Assembly (NCBI RefSeq): GCF_016907955.1
Contig: NZ_JAFBCX010000015.1
Span: 99,585 to 163,584, forward strand
Length of the DNA stretch: 64,000 nucleotides
From: Lentzea nigeriaca
GTDB lineage: Bacteria; Actinomycetota; Actinomycetes; Mycobacteriales; Pseudonocardiaceae
Reading direction: 5' to 3'
This document shows, in pieces, positions 8,162 to 17,277 of this stretch. The notes beneath the pieces were generated by a model. The model was not told where the DNA came from, did not search any database, and saw only the letters and a list, made by a program, of their open reading frames with translations. How positions within the stretch are numbered: position 1 is the stretch's first letter; each line of letters starts with the position of its first letter. A program made the position numbers and the translations under genes.

Positions 8162-8661
8162 TGATGGCCCCACACCAGGCGGCGCACGCCGCGTGCCACC
8201 ACGGCACCCAGTACGGCGCCGGCCAGCACGTCCGTCGGGTAGTGCACGCCCAGCACGAGCCTGCTGATCGCCATGGGAGGCACCAGAAGCGGCACCAGCG
8301 GCTGGTTGGTCAGCGCGCCGTAGGCGATCGCGGCGGCCGTGGTGGAGGTCGCGTGTGACGACGGGAAGCTCAGCTTGCTCGGGGTGCCCGCCAGCACCTG
8401 GACGCCCGCGTGGTGCGGACGCCGGCGCCGGATCAGGCGCTTGACCACGATGGAGGTAGCGTGCGCGGCCACCACGGACGTGGCCGCGACCGTCCACTCC
8501 GGACGGCGTCGGCGGTCGACGAGCCAGCCCGCCACGCCCAGCGCCACCCAGCCCGCGCTGTGCTCGCCGAAGAACGACAGCATCCGGGCCGCGCGCACCG
8601 CCGGTGGCTTCGCGAGCGCCGTCTGCACGGCGACCAGCACTTCAGCTTCACGATCGCTCAT
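8158..8661 (-). CDS. PAP2-family phosphatase (decaprenylphosphoryl-5-phosphoribose phosphatase-like)
   Basis: A 167-residue membrane phosphatase with the three PAP2 signatures in order: KRLIRRRRP, PSSH, and SRLVLGVHYPTD. The orthologue in mycobacteria (Rv3807c) is proposed to remove the 5-phosphate from decaprenylphosphoryl-5-phosphoribose. The central Ser in PSSH replaces the usual Gly of PSGH, a common variant. ATG 8661 overlaps the arabinosyltransferase stop by ATGA, and its own stop overlaps the UbiA start the same way, so the three are surely co-transcribed. Confidence 0.9.
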   Translation of the reverse strand: MSDREAEVLVAVQTALAKPPAVRAARMLSFFGEHSAGWVALGVAGWLVDRRRRPEWTVAATSVVAAHATSIVVKRLIRRRRPHHAGVQVLAGTPSKLSFPSSHATSTTAAAIAYGALTNQPLVPLLVPPMAISRLVLGVHYPTDVLAGAVLGAVVARGVRRLVWGHQ

Positions 8662-11423
8662 CGGACGCCTTCCCAGCCCATGCGGGTCTGCCTGTTGTGG
8701 GTGACGGTGTACTGACCGGCCTCGTACCGCGGCTTGGTCTGGTACACCTGGATCGGATACGCGCCGGGGAAGTCCCGCAGCCGCGCCGGCAACGCGGTGA
8801 CCTCCTGCGAGGAGAGGACGTCGCCGAACAGCGCGCCGCGCACGGGTTGCCACGTCGCGTCGCTCAGGCCGAGCCACTGCGTGTCGCCCCACTGCACCGC
8901 GTAGGAGATCGGCTCGATCACGCCGTCCTGGATGCGCGGCTGGCGCTGGCAGGGGAACAGGAACGCGAACTGCCACGCCACCCCGACGGCCGCCTCACGC
9001 GGCAGGAACTCCCGCAACGGCACGTACTTCTGCGCGGCGGGCGCGGTGAACTCGCCCTCGCCGGTCAGCCGCACCTGCGTCGCGCCCTTCGGAGCCGGTG
9101 GCAGCACGAGGGTCCGCCGCAGCGCGCTGTCCACGTTGTCGGTGAGCACGCCGGTGCTGAGCACCTCCGCGTTGGAGGTCGCGTACTCGTAGGTGACCGG
9201 CGTGGGTTTCCCGGTCACGACGGTCGCGAGCTGGTCGGTCTGGATCGCGAACCACCTGTCGGGCAACGGGGGCAGCGCCCGTGGTGCCGCCACCTCGATC
9301 GCGTCCGCCGCGACGCAGCGTTCCGCGAGCGGGTCCCGCACGCTCGCGGCCCACGGCGACCAGGTGGGCAGCGTCCGCGCCGTCGCGACCGCGAAACCGC
9401 CCACCAGGTAGGTGATGTTGGCCGCGAAGAACAGCACGACCACGATCGGTATCGCGATGACCGTGGCGTAGGAACCCCTACCCCGCCGGTACAGGACGAA
9501 CGCCACGATCGCGATCAGCAGGAGCCACCAGTACGGCTTGTCGAACTTGAGCACCGACAGGTGCGGTGGCTCGCCCGCGAACGGCAGACCGAGGTGCCAC
9601 GAGTACGGCCACTTGTTGGCGCCGTGCCCGGCCAGCCCGAGCATCGCGACGACGCTGACGACGCCGCCCAGCAGCACCGGTACCGGCACGCGGCGGTCGC
9701 TGGTCAGCTCACGGATCAACGGCACCACGGAGAGCAGCATCAACGCGATGAACACCGAGCCGATGCCGGCGAGGCTGCCGAAGTGGTGCGTCCACTTGCT
9801 GGGCGTGAACCACAGCAGGAAGAACGCGAACATCGTCGACCAGCCCGCCAGCGCGAGCCGCGGCGGCACGTCGATCCGGCGGGCCCGCGCGGCCGTGACC
9901 AGCACGACGAACCAGACCAGCGCGACGACGCACACCAGTACCGGCGCCCGCTTGGCGTAGTTCGCCATGGCGTCGCCCTGGTTCAGCAGGAACATCCAGC
10001 GGACGAACTCCGTGTACCAGGACTCGGAACCCGCCATCTTCTTGAAGATCTCCTGTGCGTACAGGAAGTCGCGCAGGGTGCCGTCGGCGAACGCCATGAT
10101 CATCGCGACCGCGCCGGGGGAGAGCACCGCGAGCGTCCTCGCGACGATCGTGCGCCAGCCCGCGTCCTTCGTCAGCAGCTTCCACGCGAACGGCAGGCCC
10201 GCGAGCAGTGGCGCCAGCGTCGTGAAACCGGTGGGGTGCGCGAAGAATCCGATGCCCGCGACACCCACGGCCGCGCCGAGCAACGCGAGTCGCTGCCGCT
10301 CGACCGCGATCGTCACGGCCAGCAGCGTGAGCATGCCGCACATCGTGACGACGCCTTCGGGCCGCACACCCATGTCCAGCGGCAGCCACCACGCCAGGAA
10401 CGCCGCGCCCAGCACGACTCCGCTGAACTTGCCCGACACGTAACGACGTGCGGCGAACCACGTCACGAGTCCGAACAACAGTGCCGGGATGCGCAGCACC
10501 ACCGGGGCGAAGCCGAAAACCTGCCACTTGGCCAGGAAGTAGTAGAACCAGGAGAACGGTGTGAAGCCCTGGTTGAGGATCTGGTAGTAGTTGCCGACAT
10601 AGCCCTCGAACGGCACGTTCTTGGCCATCGCGCTGTAGTAGCCGTCGTCGTCGGACATCGGCGCCAGGAACACCCAGAGCACCATGATCGCGGGCACGAC
10701 GAGGTCGACCGGGCTCAGCCGTAACCGGAACCGGCCAGGCTCGCGGTGCACGCGCCGATCCAGCAGCACGAGACAGGCGAAGGCGGTCGCCGCCGACAGC
10801 GCGAGCAACACCATCAGCACGATCTTGAGTGGTGCGGGACTCGTACTGAACTGGTCGTCCACCCGGATCCGCGCGGACAGGTCGGGAACGCTCAGGCTGG
10901 TGATCGAGGTCGCCAGCACGTGCACGTCCGGCATGGTCGCGGACCGGCCGATCTCCGTGCCGTTGCGCAGGATGCTCAGCCCGTCGTGGTCGCCGCGGAT
11001 CCCGTACACGCAGTCGCCGGGAGGCACCGGCTCGTCCAGCGTGGCGACGCCGGTCACCAGCAGGCGGCCGTTCTCCGCCTTCACCACGAGCCCACGCGCC
11101 GGGTCCGCCGGGTTGACGGTCGCGAACACGACACCACCGGCGGCCTGCGCGGTACGCACGGTTCCGCAGCCGAAGCGCACGTCCATCTCGAATGGACGGT
11201 AGGCGCTGAGCGCGAGCATCGAGGACCGCGGCGCGGACGCGTCCTCCGGCCAGTTGACGGTCGGATCGTTGATCGTCACGGGCGCGAGCGGCATCAGCGC
11301 CGACAACAGCACGGTGAGCGCGCCGGACACGACAGCGACGGCGAGCAGCCGTCTCTTCTTCGGCACAGGCCCGGTGGTCGTAGCGGGCGCTTCGGGGGCG
11401 AGCGGAATCGTTTGTGTCGTCAC
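8658..11423 (-). CDS. Arabinosyltransferase, Emb family (GT-C)
   Basis: A 921-residue membrane glycosyltransferase that adds arabinofuranose from decaprenylphosphoryl-arabinose to arabinogalactan. An N-terminal membrane segment (about 25-50) leads to an extracytoplasmic domain, then a second segment near 200. The GT-C catalytic acidic motif DDDGYYSAMAKN lies at about 258-269 in the first loop, followed by roughly ten membrane segments and a C-terminal carbohydrate-binding domain (about 600-921). It is shorter than mycobacterial EmbA/B/C (around 1,070-1,100), mostly in the C-terminal domain. The GTG start at 11423 has only a weak ribosome site (AAGG). Head of the wall-arabinan operon. Confidence 0.93.
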   Translation of the reverse strand: MTTQTIPLAPEAPATTTGPVPKKRRLLAVAVVSGALTVLLSALMPLAPVTINDPTVNWPEDASAPRSSMLALSAYRPFEMDVRFGCGTVRTAQAAGGVVFATVNPADPARGLVVKAENGRLLVTGVATLDEPVPPGDCVYGIRGDHDGLSILRNGTEIGRSATMPDVHVLATSITSLSVPDLSARIRVDDQFSTSPAPLKIVLMVLLALSAATAFACLVLLDRRVHREPGRFRLRLSPVDLVVPAIMVLWVFLAPMSDDDGYYSAMAKNVPFEGYVGNYYQILNQGFTPFSWFYYFLAKWQVFGFAPVVLRIPALLFGLVTWFAARRYVSGKFSGVVLGAAFLAWWLPLDMGVRPEGVVTMCGMLTLLAVTIAVERQRLALLGAAVGVAGIGFFAHPTGFTTLAPLLAGLPFAWKLLTKDAGWRTIVARTLAVLSPGAVAMIMAFADGTLRDFLYAQEIFKKMAGSESWYTEFVRWMFLLNQGDAMANYAKRAPVLVCVVALVWFVVLVTAARARRIDVPPRLALAGWSTMFAFFLLWFTPSKWTHHFGSLAGIGSVFIALMLLSVVPLIRELTSDRRVPVPVLLGGVVSVVAMLGLAGHGANKWPYSWHLGLPFAGEPPHLSVLKFDKPYWWLLLIAIVAFVLYRRGRGSYATVIAIPIVVVLFFAANITYLVGGFAVATARTLPTWSPWAASVRDPLAERCVAADAIEVAAPRALPPLPDRWFAIQTDQLATVVTGKPTPVTYEYATSNAEVLSTGVLTDNVDSALRRTLVLPPAPKGATQVRLTGEGEFTAPAAQKYVPLREFLPREAAVGVAWQFAFLFPCQRQPRIQDGVIEPISYAVQWGDTQWLGLSDATWQPVRGALFGDVLSSQEVTALPARLRDFPGAYPIQVYQTKPRYEAGQYTVTHNRQTRMGWEGVR

Positions 11424-11587
11424 GCGCCGTTGCCTTAGGGATCGGTGGGTGAGGCGTCAGAAACTAGCCACCGCCCGTTACGCGAAGAGCCCGAGCGCAC
11501 CGCGCTTTGCTACGTCTGCGTTGCCATACCCCGGATTTGTGTTTCGGGCGGGAAAATCGCCAAGTTGTGGCGGATATCGTGCCGCCC

Positions 11588-12745
11588 ATGGTCCGTGCGC
11601 TCAGCTTCGTCGGGGTGTGCGTCGTCCTGTCCGGACTTCTGGTCAACGCCTACCTCGCGGTTGTCGCACGCAACGTCTCACCCGCGGAGTACAGCGACTT
11701 CGGTGCCTTCTGGTCGATAGCGCTGCTCGTCGGGTTCGGTGCTTTCCTTCCGGTGGAACAGGAACTGGCGCGCCTCGGTTCTCGCGCGCTGCGCTCGGCC
11801 GCCGTGGTCGCGCTCGGCATGGCGGTCGTCGAATGCGCGTTGGCGGTGTTCGTGTCCCCGGCCGTCGTGGCGCTGTGCTTCCTGTCCGCGGGACAGTTCC
11901 TGGTGCGGGGTGTGCTGATCGGCAGCGGGAGGCTGGCGTGGCACGGCGGCCTGCTGGTCGTCGACACCGCCTTGCGCGTGGTGTTCGCGCTGCTGGCCGG
12001 ATGGCTCGGAGCCACCACGAGCGCACAGTTCGAGTGGACGCTCGTGGCAGCGGTCGCGGTCGCCCACCTGCCGGTGCTGGCCGGTCTCTGGTGGCAGGGA
12101 GAGAGCGAGGTGCCCGTGCGCGACGTCGCGCGCGCGGTAGCACCGTTGCTCGTCGGATCTGTGTGTGCGCAGCTGCTGCTCAACGGCATTCCGGTGCTGG
12201 TGACCGCGGTCGCCGCTCCGGACGAACGTGCCAGGGCCGGCGTGTTCCTCGCCGCCTTCCTCCTCGCGAGGGTCCCGCTCTTCGTCGCGGTCCCGCTGCA
12301 GACTGCGCTGTTGCCGGTGATCACCGGCACGCCGGCGCGCGCTGTCGTGACACGTCTGGCCGCCGCGCTCGCGCTCATCGGTGCTGCCGGCGTCGCGCTG
12401 GCGTTCACGATCGGCCCGTGGCTGGTGCGACTCGTGTTCGGCCCTCTCTACGTCGTGTCCTCTGTGGACCTGGCGCTGGTGGCGCTCGGCGTCGTCGCCC
12501 ACCTCGGGTTGATCGTCACGACACAGGCGCTGGTGGCGAGCGCGTTGCACAGCCGGGTCGCGTGGAGCTGGCTCGCGGGTGTTCTGGTCGCGGCCGTGAC
12601 GTTCGTGCTCATCCCGGATCTGTTGCTCCGCGCGGAGATCGCGTTCCTCGCCGGATCACTCGCCGGTTGGCTGACCGGCCTCCGGCTGCTCATTTCCCCA
12701 CGACAGGAGAGCGAACTGTGGTCGACGACCTCGTCATCGCCCTGA
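11588..12745 (+). CDS. Polytopic membrane protein, flippase-like (MATE/Wzx type)
   Basis: About 385 residues with 10-12 hydrophobic helices throughout, including NAYLAVVARNVSPAEYSDFG near residue 20, reminiscent of the first helices of Wzx/PST exporters (where the loop is typically VARxLxPxEYG). It would move a lipid-linked glycan or polymer across the membrane. ATG 11588 gives a normal first helix; GTG 11567 is an alternative, and neither has a clear ribosome site. Its 3' end overlaps the following glycosyltransferase by 28 bases, so the two are coupled. Divergent from the arabinosyltransferase, and a glycan-export role in the envelope is inferred from that. Confidence 0.72.
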   Translation: MVRALSFVGVCVVLSGLLVNAYLAVVARNVSPAEYSDFGAFWSIALLVGFGAFLPVEQELARLGSRALRSAAVVALGMAVVECALAVFVSPAVVALCFLSAGQFLVRGVLIGSGRLAWHGGLLVVDTALRVVFALLAGWLGATTSAQFEWTLVAAVAVAHLPVLAGLWWQGESEVPVRDVARAVAPLLVGSVCAQLLLNGIPVLVTAVAAPDERARAGVFLAAFLLARVPLFVAVPLQTALLPVITGTPARAVVTRLAAALALIGAAGVALAFTIGPWLVRLVFGPLYVVSSVDLALVALGVVAHLGLIVTTQALVASALHSRVAWSWLAGVLVAAVTFVLIPDLLLRAEIAFLAGSLAGWLTGLRLLISPRQESELWSTTSSSP

Positions 12746-13818
12746 CCTACTACTCGCCGTACGTGTCGGGCCTGACCAACTTCGCGCGGGACGTCGCGGA
12801 GGGGCTCGCCGAACGCGGAAAACGCGTCCGCGTCGTCACCACGCGGCACGACCCGATGCTGCCGCACGAGGAAACGATCAACGGTGTGCGGGTGAGCCGC
12901 GCACCGGTGCTCGCCCGGTTCGGCAAGGGCGTGATCAGCCCGGCGTTCGCCACGATGGTGCGTGAGGCCTCGGCGAACGCCCGCGTGCTCAACCTCCACC
13001 TGCCGATGCTGGAGGCCGGTCCGGTCGCGGCCCTCGCGAAGTGCCCGGTCGTCGTGACCTACCACTGCGATGTCAGCCTGCCGCCTGGCCTGGTGAACTC
13101 GGTGCAGGGCAAGGTGATCGACGCGTCCAGCCGGCTGGCGATGCGCCGCGCGGCGGCCGTCGCGGTGACGAGCGAGGACTACGCGCGGGAGAGCCGGCTG
13201 TGGCCGTCGATCCAGCCGCACATGGCCGCGGTACCGCCGCCCTGCCGCCCGGTCCCGGAGGGCGCACCGCGGTTCCGCGACGGCGACGGCCTGCACGTCG
13301 GATTCCTCGGCCGGATCGTGGAGGAGAAGGGCGTCGAGCACCTGGTCGACGGTTTCCGCGCGTTGAACGACCCGTCCGCGCGGCTGCTGATCGGTGGCGA
13401 CTTCGGCAACGTCGCGGGCGGCAGTGTCATCGCCCGCGTGCGGGAGCACATCGACGGCGACCCGCGGATCAAGCTCCTCGGGTTCGTGCCCGACGAGGAC
13501 CTCGCCGACTTCTACGCCTCCCTGGACGTGTTCGCGCTCCCCTCGGTGAACGCCTTCGAAGCGTTCGGCATCGTGCAGGTCGTCGCCATGCTGGCGGGGG
13601 TGCCCGTCTTGGCGAGCGACCTGCCCGGCGTGCGCATCCCGGTGCGGGAAACCGGTTTCGGGCTCATCGTGCCTCCCGGCGACGCGGCCGCGATCACCGC
13701 AGGGCTGCGGTCGTTGCGCGACGAACGACCGGTCTCCGACGGCACGGCCGCGGCGAAGTTCAGCGTCCCGGCCGTGCTCGACGCCTTCGAAGCGCTCTTC
13801 GAGAAACACGCTCGTTGA
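12718..13818 (+). CDS. GT4-family glycosyltransferase
   Basis: A 366-residue GT-B fold transferase, probably cytoplasmic or membrane-associated. N-terminal acceptor lobe with YYSPYVSGLTNFARDVAEGL; donor lobe with VGFLGRIVEEKGVEHLVDGF near residue 200 and GVPVLASDLPGVRIPV near 295. In the donor-binding E-X7-E motif (FEAFGIVQVVAM) the first Glu is at 281 but position 289 is Val, so the second Glu is missing. GTG 12718 has AGGAG seven bases before it. Overlaps the flippase gene, suggesting it builds the glycan that protein exports. Donor and acceptor sugars cannot be read from the sequence. Confidence 0.85.
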   Translation: MVDDLVIALTYYSPYVSGLTNFARDVAEGLAERGKRVRVVTTRHDPMLPHEETINGVRVSRAPVLARFGKGVISPAFATMVREASANARVLNLHLPMLEAGPVAALAKCPVVVTYHCDVSLPPGLVNSVQGKVIDASSRLAMRRAAAVAVTSEDYARESRLWPSIQPHMAAVPPPCRPVPEGAPRFRDGDGLHVGFLGRIVEEKGVEHLVDGFRALNDPSARLLIGGDFGNVAGGSVIARVREHIDGDPRIKLLGFVPDEDLADFYASLDVFALPSVNAFEAFGIVQVVAMLAGVPVLASDLPGVRIPVRETGFGLIVPPGDAAAITAGLRSLRDERPVSDGTAAAKFSVPAVLDAFEALFEKHAR

Positions 13819-13824
13819 CGGTCG

Positions 13825-13929
13825 GACCCGGAGGAGCCGGCCGCGGCCGGCGTCTTCCTGGCTTCGCCCGCCCGTGGTTACGTGACGGGTGAGCCGCTTG
13901 TCGCCGACGGTGGCGCCGTCCTCGTTTGA
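13825..13929 (+). pseudogene. Fossil: last 34 codons of a short-chain dehydrogenase
   Basis: Starting six bases after the glycosyltransferase stop, an open frame encodes DPEEPAAAGVFLASPARGY followed by VTGEPLVADGGAVLV and a stop. This is nearly the same as the C-terminus of the SDR at 6416-7174 (DPEELAAAVVFLASPAGGY), with strong nucleotide similarity over about 105 bases. There is no start or N-terminal part. It is the stub left when the rest of an SDR paralogue was lost or replaced. Confidence 0.75.
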
Positions 13930-13948
13930 CCCTGTTCGGCCTAGTGCA

Positions 13949-13992
13949 AAACGGCTCCCTGGACGCGTCTAATCCTCGTCAGGGGGCCGTTT
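13949..13992 (+). terminator. Hairpin before the VWA operon
   Basis: Thirteen-base arms, AAACGGCTCCCTG (13949-13961) and CAGGGGGCCGTTT (13980-13992), with one G-T pair and an 18-base loop. It ends 17 bases before the GTG of the next gene. It could terminate the glycosyltransferase transcript or act as a leader element for the next operon. Confidence 0.5.
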
Positions 13993-14009
13993 GGCATTGA
14001 GGGGGAGCC

Positions 14010-15137
14010 GTGCAGGAACCGGAGTTCAAGGCCGTCGATCCGCGAAGACGTTTCCTGCTGTGGTTCGTGCCGCCGCTGACGGTGTTCGTGCTCGGACTGG
14101 TGGTGCTGCTGGTCTCCGGGCACCTCACCGGCCCGTTCCAGCACATCACCGTGGTGCGGGCGCTGCTCGCGTCCAAGCGCGACTTCTTCCAGGACGAACA
14201 GGTCAAGCGGATCCTGATGGCGCGCGGCTACCAGGTCCACGTGACCCCGGCCGGCTCGCGCGACCTGGCGCGCAAGCCCGACCTGGACTCCTACCACTTC
14301 GTCTTCCCGTCCGGGCACGTGGCGAACGAGCACGTGAAGACCCGGCGGACAGGAAAGCACGCGGTGCCGTTCCGGCCGTTCTTCACGCCCGTCGTGCTCG
14401 GCACCTTCCGCGGATACGCCGCGGCGCTGGTCAAGGCGGGCGTCGCGACACCGTACGACCAGGGCGAGCAACCGCTCTACTACGACCTCGACCTCAAGAA
14501 GTTCATGGCGCTGGTCGAAAGGCAGGCGCGGTGGAACGAGTTCGGTGCCGCCAACGGCAACCGCGTGATCATCCAGTCACCGGACCCGTGCAAGGCCTAC
14601 TCGGGGGCCGTGCTCGCCGGGTTCCTCGCGTCCGCTGTCGACGACAACCCGCCCCAGACCGTCGAGGCCGCCGAGGAGCTGGCGCGCAGGATCAAACCGC
14701 AGGTCGACGCGCAGGGCCAGGCCAGCGAGGACATGGCGCCGAAGTACTTCGCGCCGGAAGGGCCGACGCACGCGGCCATCGCGGTGATCTACGAGCACCA
14801 GTACCTCGCCCACCAGCTGGAGAAACGCGGCGCCGACAAGGAACGCGTGCTGCTCTACCCGACCGTGCAGCACCAGAGCACGCCCGAGCTGATCTCGTTC
14901 ACCCCGGAGGGCGACCGGATCGGTGAGCTGATGATGACCGACCCGGAGCTGCGCCGGCGTGCGGTCGAGCTGGGCTTCCACTCGCTGGGCTGGAACGGCG
15001 CGACGGAGCAGGACTTCGCCGGCCACCTCGCCGAGCGCGGGGTGCCGGAGCCGCCGAGCGGTGAGCGCGGCCGGGTGGCGCTGCCCAAGGCGGAGCTGTT
15101 CGAGCGCATGATCGACGTCGTGGGCGACTGCCGATGA
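14010..15137 (+). CDS. Membrane-anchored solute-binding-like protein of VWA operon
   Basis: A 375-residue protein not recognised as a named family. One membrane segment at about 16-37 (LLWFVPPLTVFVLGLVVLLV) after a charged N-terminus suggests a single-pass anchor with the rest outside. The external part resembles a type-2 periplasmic-binding fold by its flow: RDFFQDEQVKRILMARGYQV near 55, VIIQSPDPCKAYSGAVLAGF near 190, and a second lobe with HAAIAVIYEHQYLAHQL. It lacks an obvious ligand motif. GTG 14010 follows GGGGGA. Its TGA overlaps the ATG of the VWA lipoprotein gene, so both products likely act as one surface assembly. Confidence 0.65.
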   Translation: MQEPEFKAVDPRRRFLLWFVPPLTVFVLGLVVLLVSGHLTGPFQHITVVRALLASKRDFFQDEQVKRILMARGYQVHVTPAGSRDLARKPDLDSYHFVFPSGHVANEHVKTRRTGKHAVPFRPFFTPVVLGTFRGYAAALVKAGVATPYDQGEQPLYYDLDLKKFMALVERQARWNEFGAANGNRVIIQSPDPCKAYSGAVLAGFLASAVDDNPPQTVEAAEELARRIKPQVDAQGQASEDMAPKYFAPEGPTHAAIAVIYEHQYLAHQLEKRGADKERVLLYPTVQHQSTPELISFTPEGDRIGELMMTDPELRRRAVELGFHSLGWNGATEQDFAGHLAERGVPEPPSGERGRVALPKAELFERMIDVVGDCR

Positions 15138-16558
15138 GGGTCCTTCTCGCGGTGCTGTTGCTCCTGCTGGCGGCGTGCACGTCGAGCACGCCACCGCCTG
15201 TTCGGCTGAAGGTGCTGGCGAGTACGGAGCTCGCCGACCTCGGTCCGGTGTTGGCGGAACTGAGGCGCGCCACCGGGGTCGAGCTGGCGGTCGAGCACCG
15301 CGGCACGGTCGAGGCCAGTCGGTCGCTCGCCGGGTTCGACCTGGCGTGGTTGTCCACCAACAGGTTCCTGCGGCTGCGGGGTGCAGAGCCCGCGCTGTCG
15401 ACGAGCATCATGACGTCCCCGGTGGTGCTCGGGGTGAAGCCCGGCAAACGGGCCGTGCTCGGCGATCGGCCGACGTGGGCGGACGTCGCGGACCGGGCCG
15501 CGGTGGGCGAATTCCGTTATGGCATGGCGGATCCGCGCGTGTCGGGTGGCGGGATGGCCGCGCTCATCGGTGTCGCCACGGCGGCCGCGGGCACCGGTGC
15601 GGCGTTGCGGACGGAGGACGTGAGCTGCGACCGGTTGCAGGGTTTCCTGGCGGGGCGTGTCTTCGACGTTGCGGACCCGATCGCCGAGTACATGCGTCGG
15701 TCCGATGTGGACGGAGTGGTGGCGCACGAGTCGGAACTGTTGTCGCTCAACGCTTCCGGCCGCGCCGATCCGGTGGAGATCGTGTACCCGCGAGACGGGA
15801 TCGTGCTGTCGGACTACCCGCTGATGCTCGTCGATCCCGCGCACCGTGCCGTCTACGACAGGGTGGTGGAGTGGCTGCGATCGCCCGCGGCACAGCGGAT
15901 GATCGCCGAACGCACCTGGCGGCGGCCCGTCGACCCGGCCACACCGCGCGACGAGAAGCTGCGCGCCGAGGTCGGCACCGCGCTGTACTTCCCGGACAGG
16001 CAGGAGGTGCTCGACCGGTTGCTGCTCTTCCACGACCGGGCGGGCGACGGCCGCCAGGTGATCTTCGTGCTGGACTACTCGACGTCCATGCGGGGCGCGC
16101 GGATCGCCGGCCTGCGGGAGGCTTTCGCGTCCCTCAACGGGTTCGACCGCTTCTACGTCGGCGAGACCGTCACGATCGTGCGGTTCGCGGGCACGGTACT
16201 GGAGGAGCGCTCGATCACCGTGCGCGGCCGCCAGGACCTCGACGCGCTGCTGGCCGTCGTGGCGTCCGACGACCTACGCGACAACACGGCGATCTGGGCG
16301 GCTCTGGACCATGCGCTGCGGCTCGCGCGCGGCGAGACAACGGTCGTGCTGATGACCGACGGCGAAAACAACGCAGGCCCTTCGGTGGACGAGTTTCTGC
16401 GCGTCGGGCGGGGCGAGGTGCCCGTGTACCCGATCAGGTTCGGCGAGGCCTCGGTGGCGGAACTGGACCGCGTCGCCCAGGCCAGCGGCGGCCGTCTCGT
16501 GGAGGCCGGCGCGAAGTCGTTGCTGGAGGCGGTGAGGGAGATCCGTGGATGTCGATAG
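15134..16558 (+). CDS. Lipoprotein: solute-binding-like domain fused to VWA domain
   Basis: A 474-residue surface lipoprotein. Signal peptide with lipobox LLAAC, lipidated Cys at 15. Residues 20-270 resemble an ABC-type substrate-binding protein (VLASTELADLGPVLAELRRATG). Residues 305-470 are a von Willebrand A domain with an intact metal site, DYSTSM (D-x-S-x-S), the Thr position near RDNTA, and MTDGENN. VWA domains bind protein partners through a metal ion. The fusion of binding protein and VWA, tied to a membrane partner on each side in the operon, suggests an extracytoplasmic adhesion or sensing complex; the ligand is unknown. It overlaps both neighbours (4 and 14 bases). Confidence 0.85.
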   Translation: MRVLLAVLLLLLAACTSSTPPPVRLKVLASTELADLGPVLAELRRATGVELAVEHRGTVEASRSLAGFDLAWLSTNRFLRLRGAEPALSTSIMTSPVVLGVKPGKRAVLGDRPTWADVADRAAVGEFRYGMADPRVSGGGMAALIGVATAAAGTGAALRTEDVSCDRLQGFLAGRVFDVADPIAEYMRRSDVDGVVAHESELLSLNASGRADPVEIVYPRDGIVLSDYPLMLVDPAHRAVYDRVVEWLRSPAAQRMIAERTWRRPVDPATPRDEKLRAEVGTALYFPDRQEVLDRLLLFHDRAGDGRQVIFVLDYSTSMRGARIAGLREAFASLNGFDRFYVGETVTIVRFAGTVLEERSITVRGRQDLDALLAVVASDDLRDNTAIWAALDHALRLARGETTVVLMTDGENNAGPSVDEFLRVGRGEVPVYPIRFGEASVAELDRVAQASGGRLVEAGAKSLLEAVREIRGCR

Positions 16559-17255
16559 GGCGTTGTGGTGGTCCGTCGCGTGGCCCTGGATCCTGTTGTG
16601 GGGCGTTACCCTGACGGCGTTCGTCGTCGTGGTCGTGTTGGCGGTTCGGTGGGCTCGGCGGCGCGCGCCGGAGTCCGAGGTGCCCGGCCTGCTGTTCTAC
16701 GTGCACGGACAGCGGATGATCAACCTGTGCAAGGTGGGCCGCTACGACGACGCGGTCACCCGCCAGTTCGTCAAGCAGATCACCATCACCAAGAACGGCA
16801 AGCTGCAGGTGGGCCCGAGCGAGTTCGGCATCGGCGTGGACGGCTCGGTCGTGGAGCAGGACACCTCCAACTACGAGAAACCCGCGACCGAGATCGACGT
16901 CATCGGCGTGGTCCTGGCGGGCCTGCGCGCGGCACACGGCGTGGTGGAGGTCGACCTGCCCACCCAGACGATCGTCGCCGACGAGGCGTGGAGGCGCAGG
17001 AAAGCATTGCGGCTCAACGACATCCGTGACTATGTGTCGCTGCACGGCCGGTTCGAGCTCGGCGACGGAACCGACTCGAAGGCGGTGCTTCTGGCACCGG
17101 TCGGCTCGGCTCGGGTGCGGGTGGAGTGCGACCGGGCGAGCCTGCGCGACACCCTCCCGCCGGGGCAGTTCAACGCGCGGTGCCTGGGCAAGGTCCAGTC
17201 GTGGAACGCGGAGACCGGAGAGGTCGTGGTGCTCCCCGTCGTCGTATTCCAGTAG
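16545..17255 (+). CDS. Hypothetical single-pass membrane protein of VWA operon
   Basis: A 236-residue protein of no recognised family. Residues 8-36 form one strong membrane helix (WSVAWPWILLWGVTLTAFVV), followed by an Arg-rich stop-transfer (RWARRRAPE) and a soluble domain that begins GLLFYVHGQRMINLCKVGRYD and ends with a beta-rich segment (GEVVVLPVVVFQ). The topology suggests the soluble part is cytoplasmic, so it could link the outer VWA/binding proteins to the cytosol. GTG 16545 lies inside the VWA gene with GAGGGAG upstream. Third gene of this operon. Confidence 0.65.
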   Translation: MDVDRALWWSVAWPWILLWGVTLTAFVVVVVLAVRWARRRAPESEVPGLLFYVHGQRMINLCKVGRYDDAVTRQFVKQITITKNGKLQVGPSEFGIGVDGSVVEQDTSNYEKPATEIDVIGVVLAGLRAAHGVVEVDLPTQTIVADEAWRRRKALRLNDIRDYVSLHGRFELGDGTDSKAVLLAPVGSARVRVECDRASLRDTLPPGQFNARCLGKVQSWNAETGEVVVLPVVVFQ

Positions 17256-17277
17256 ACGCGTCGGGGACGATCGGCAC

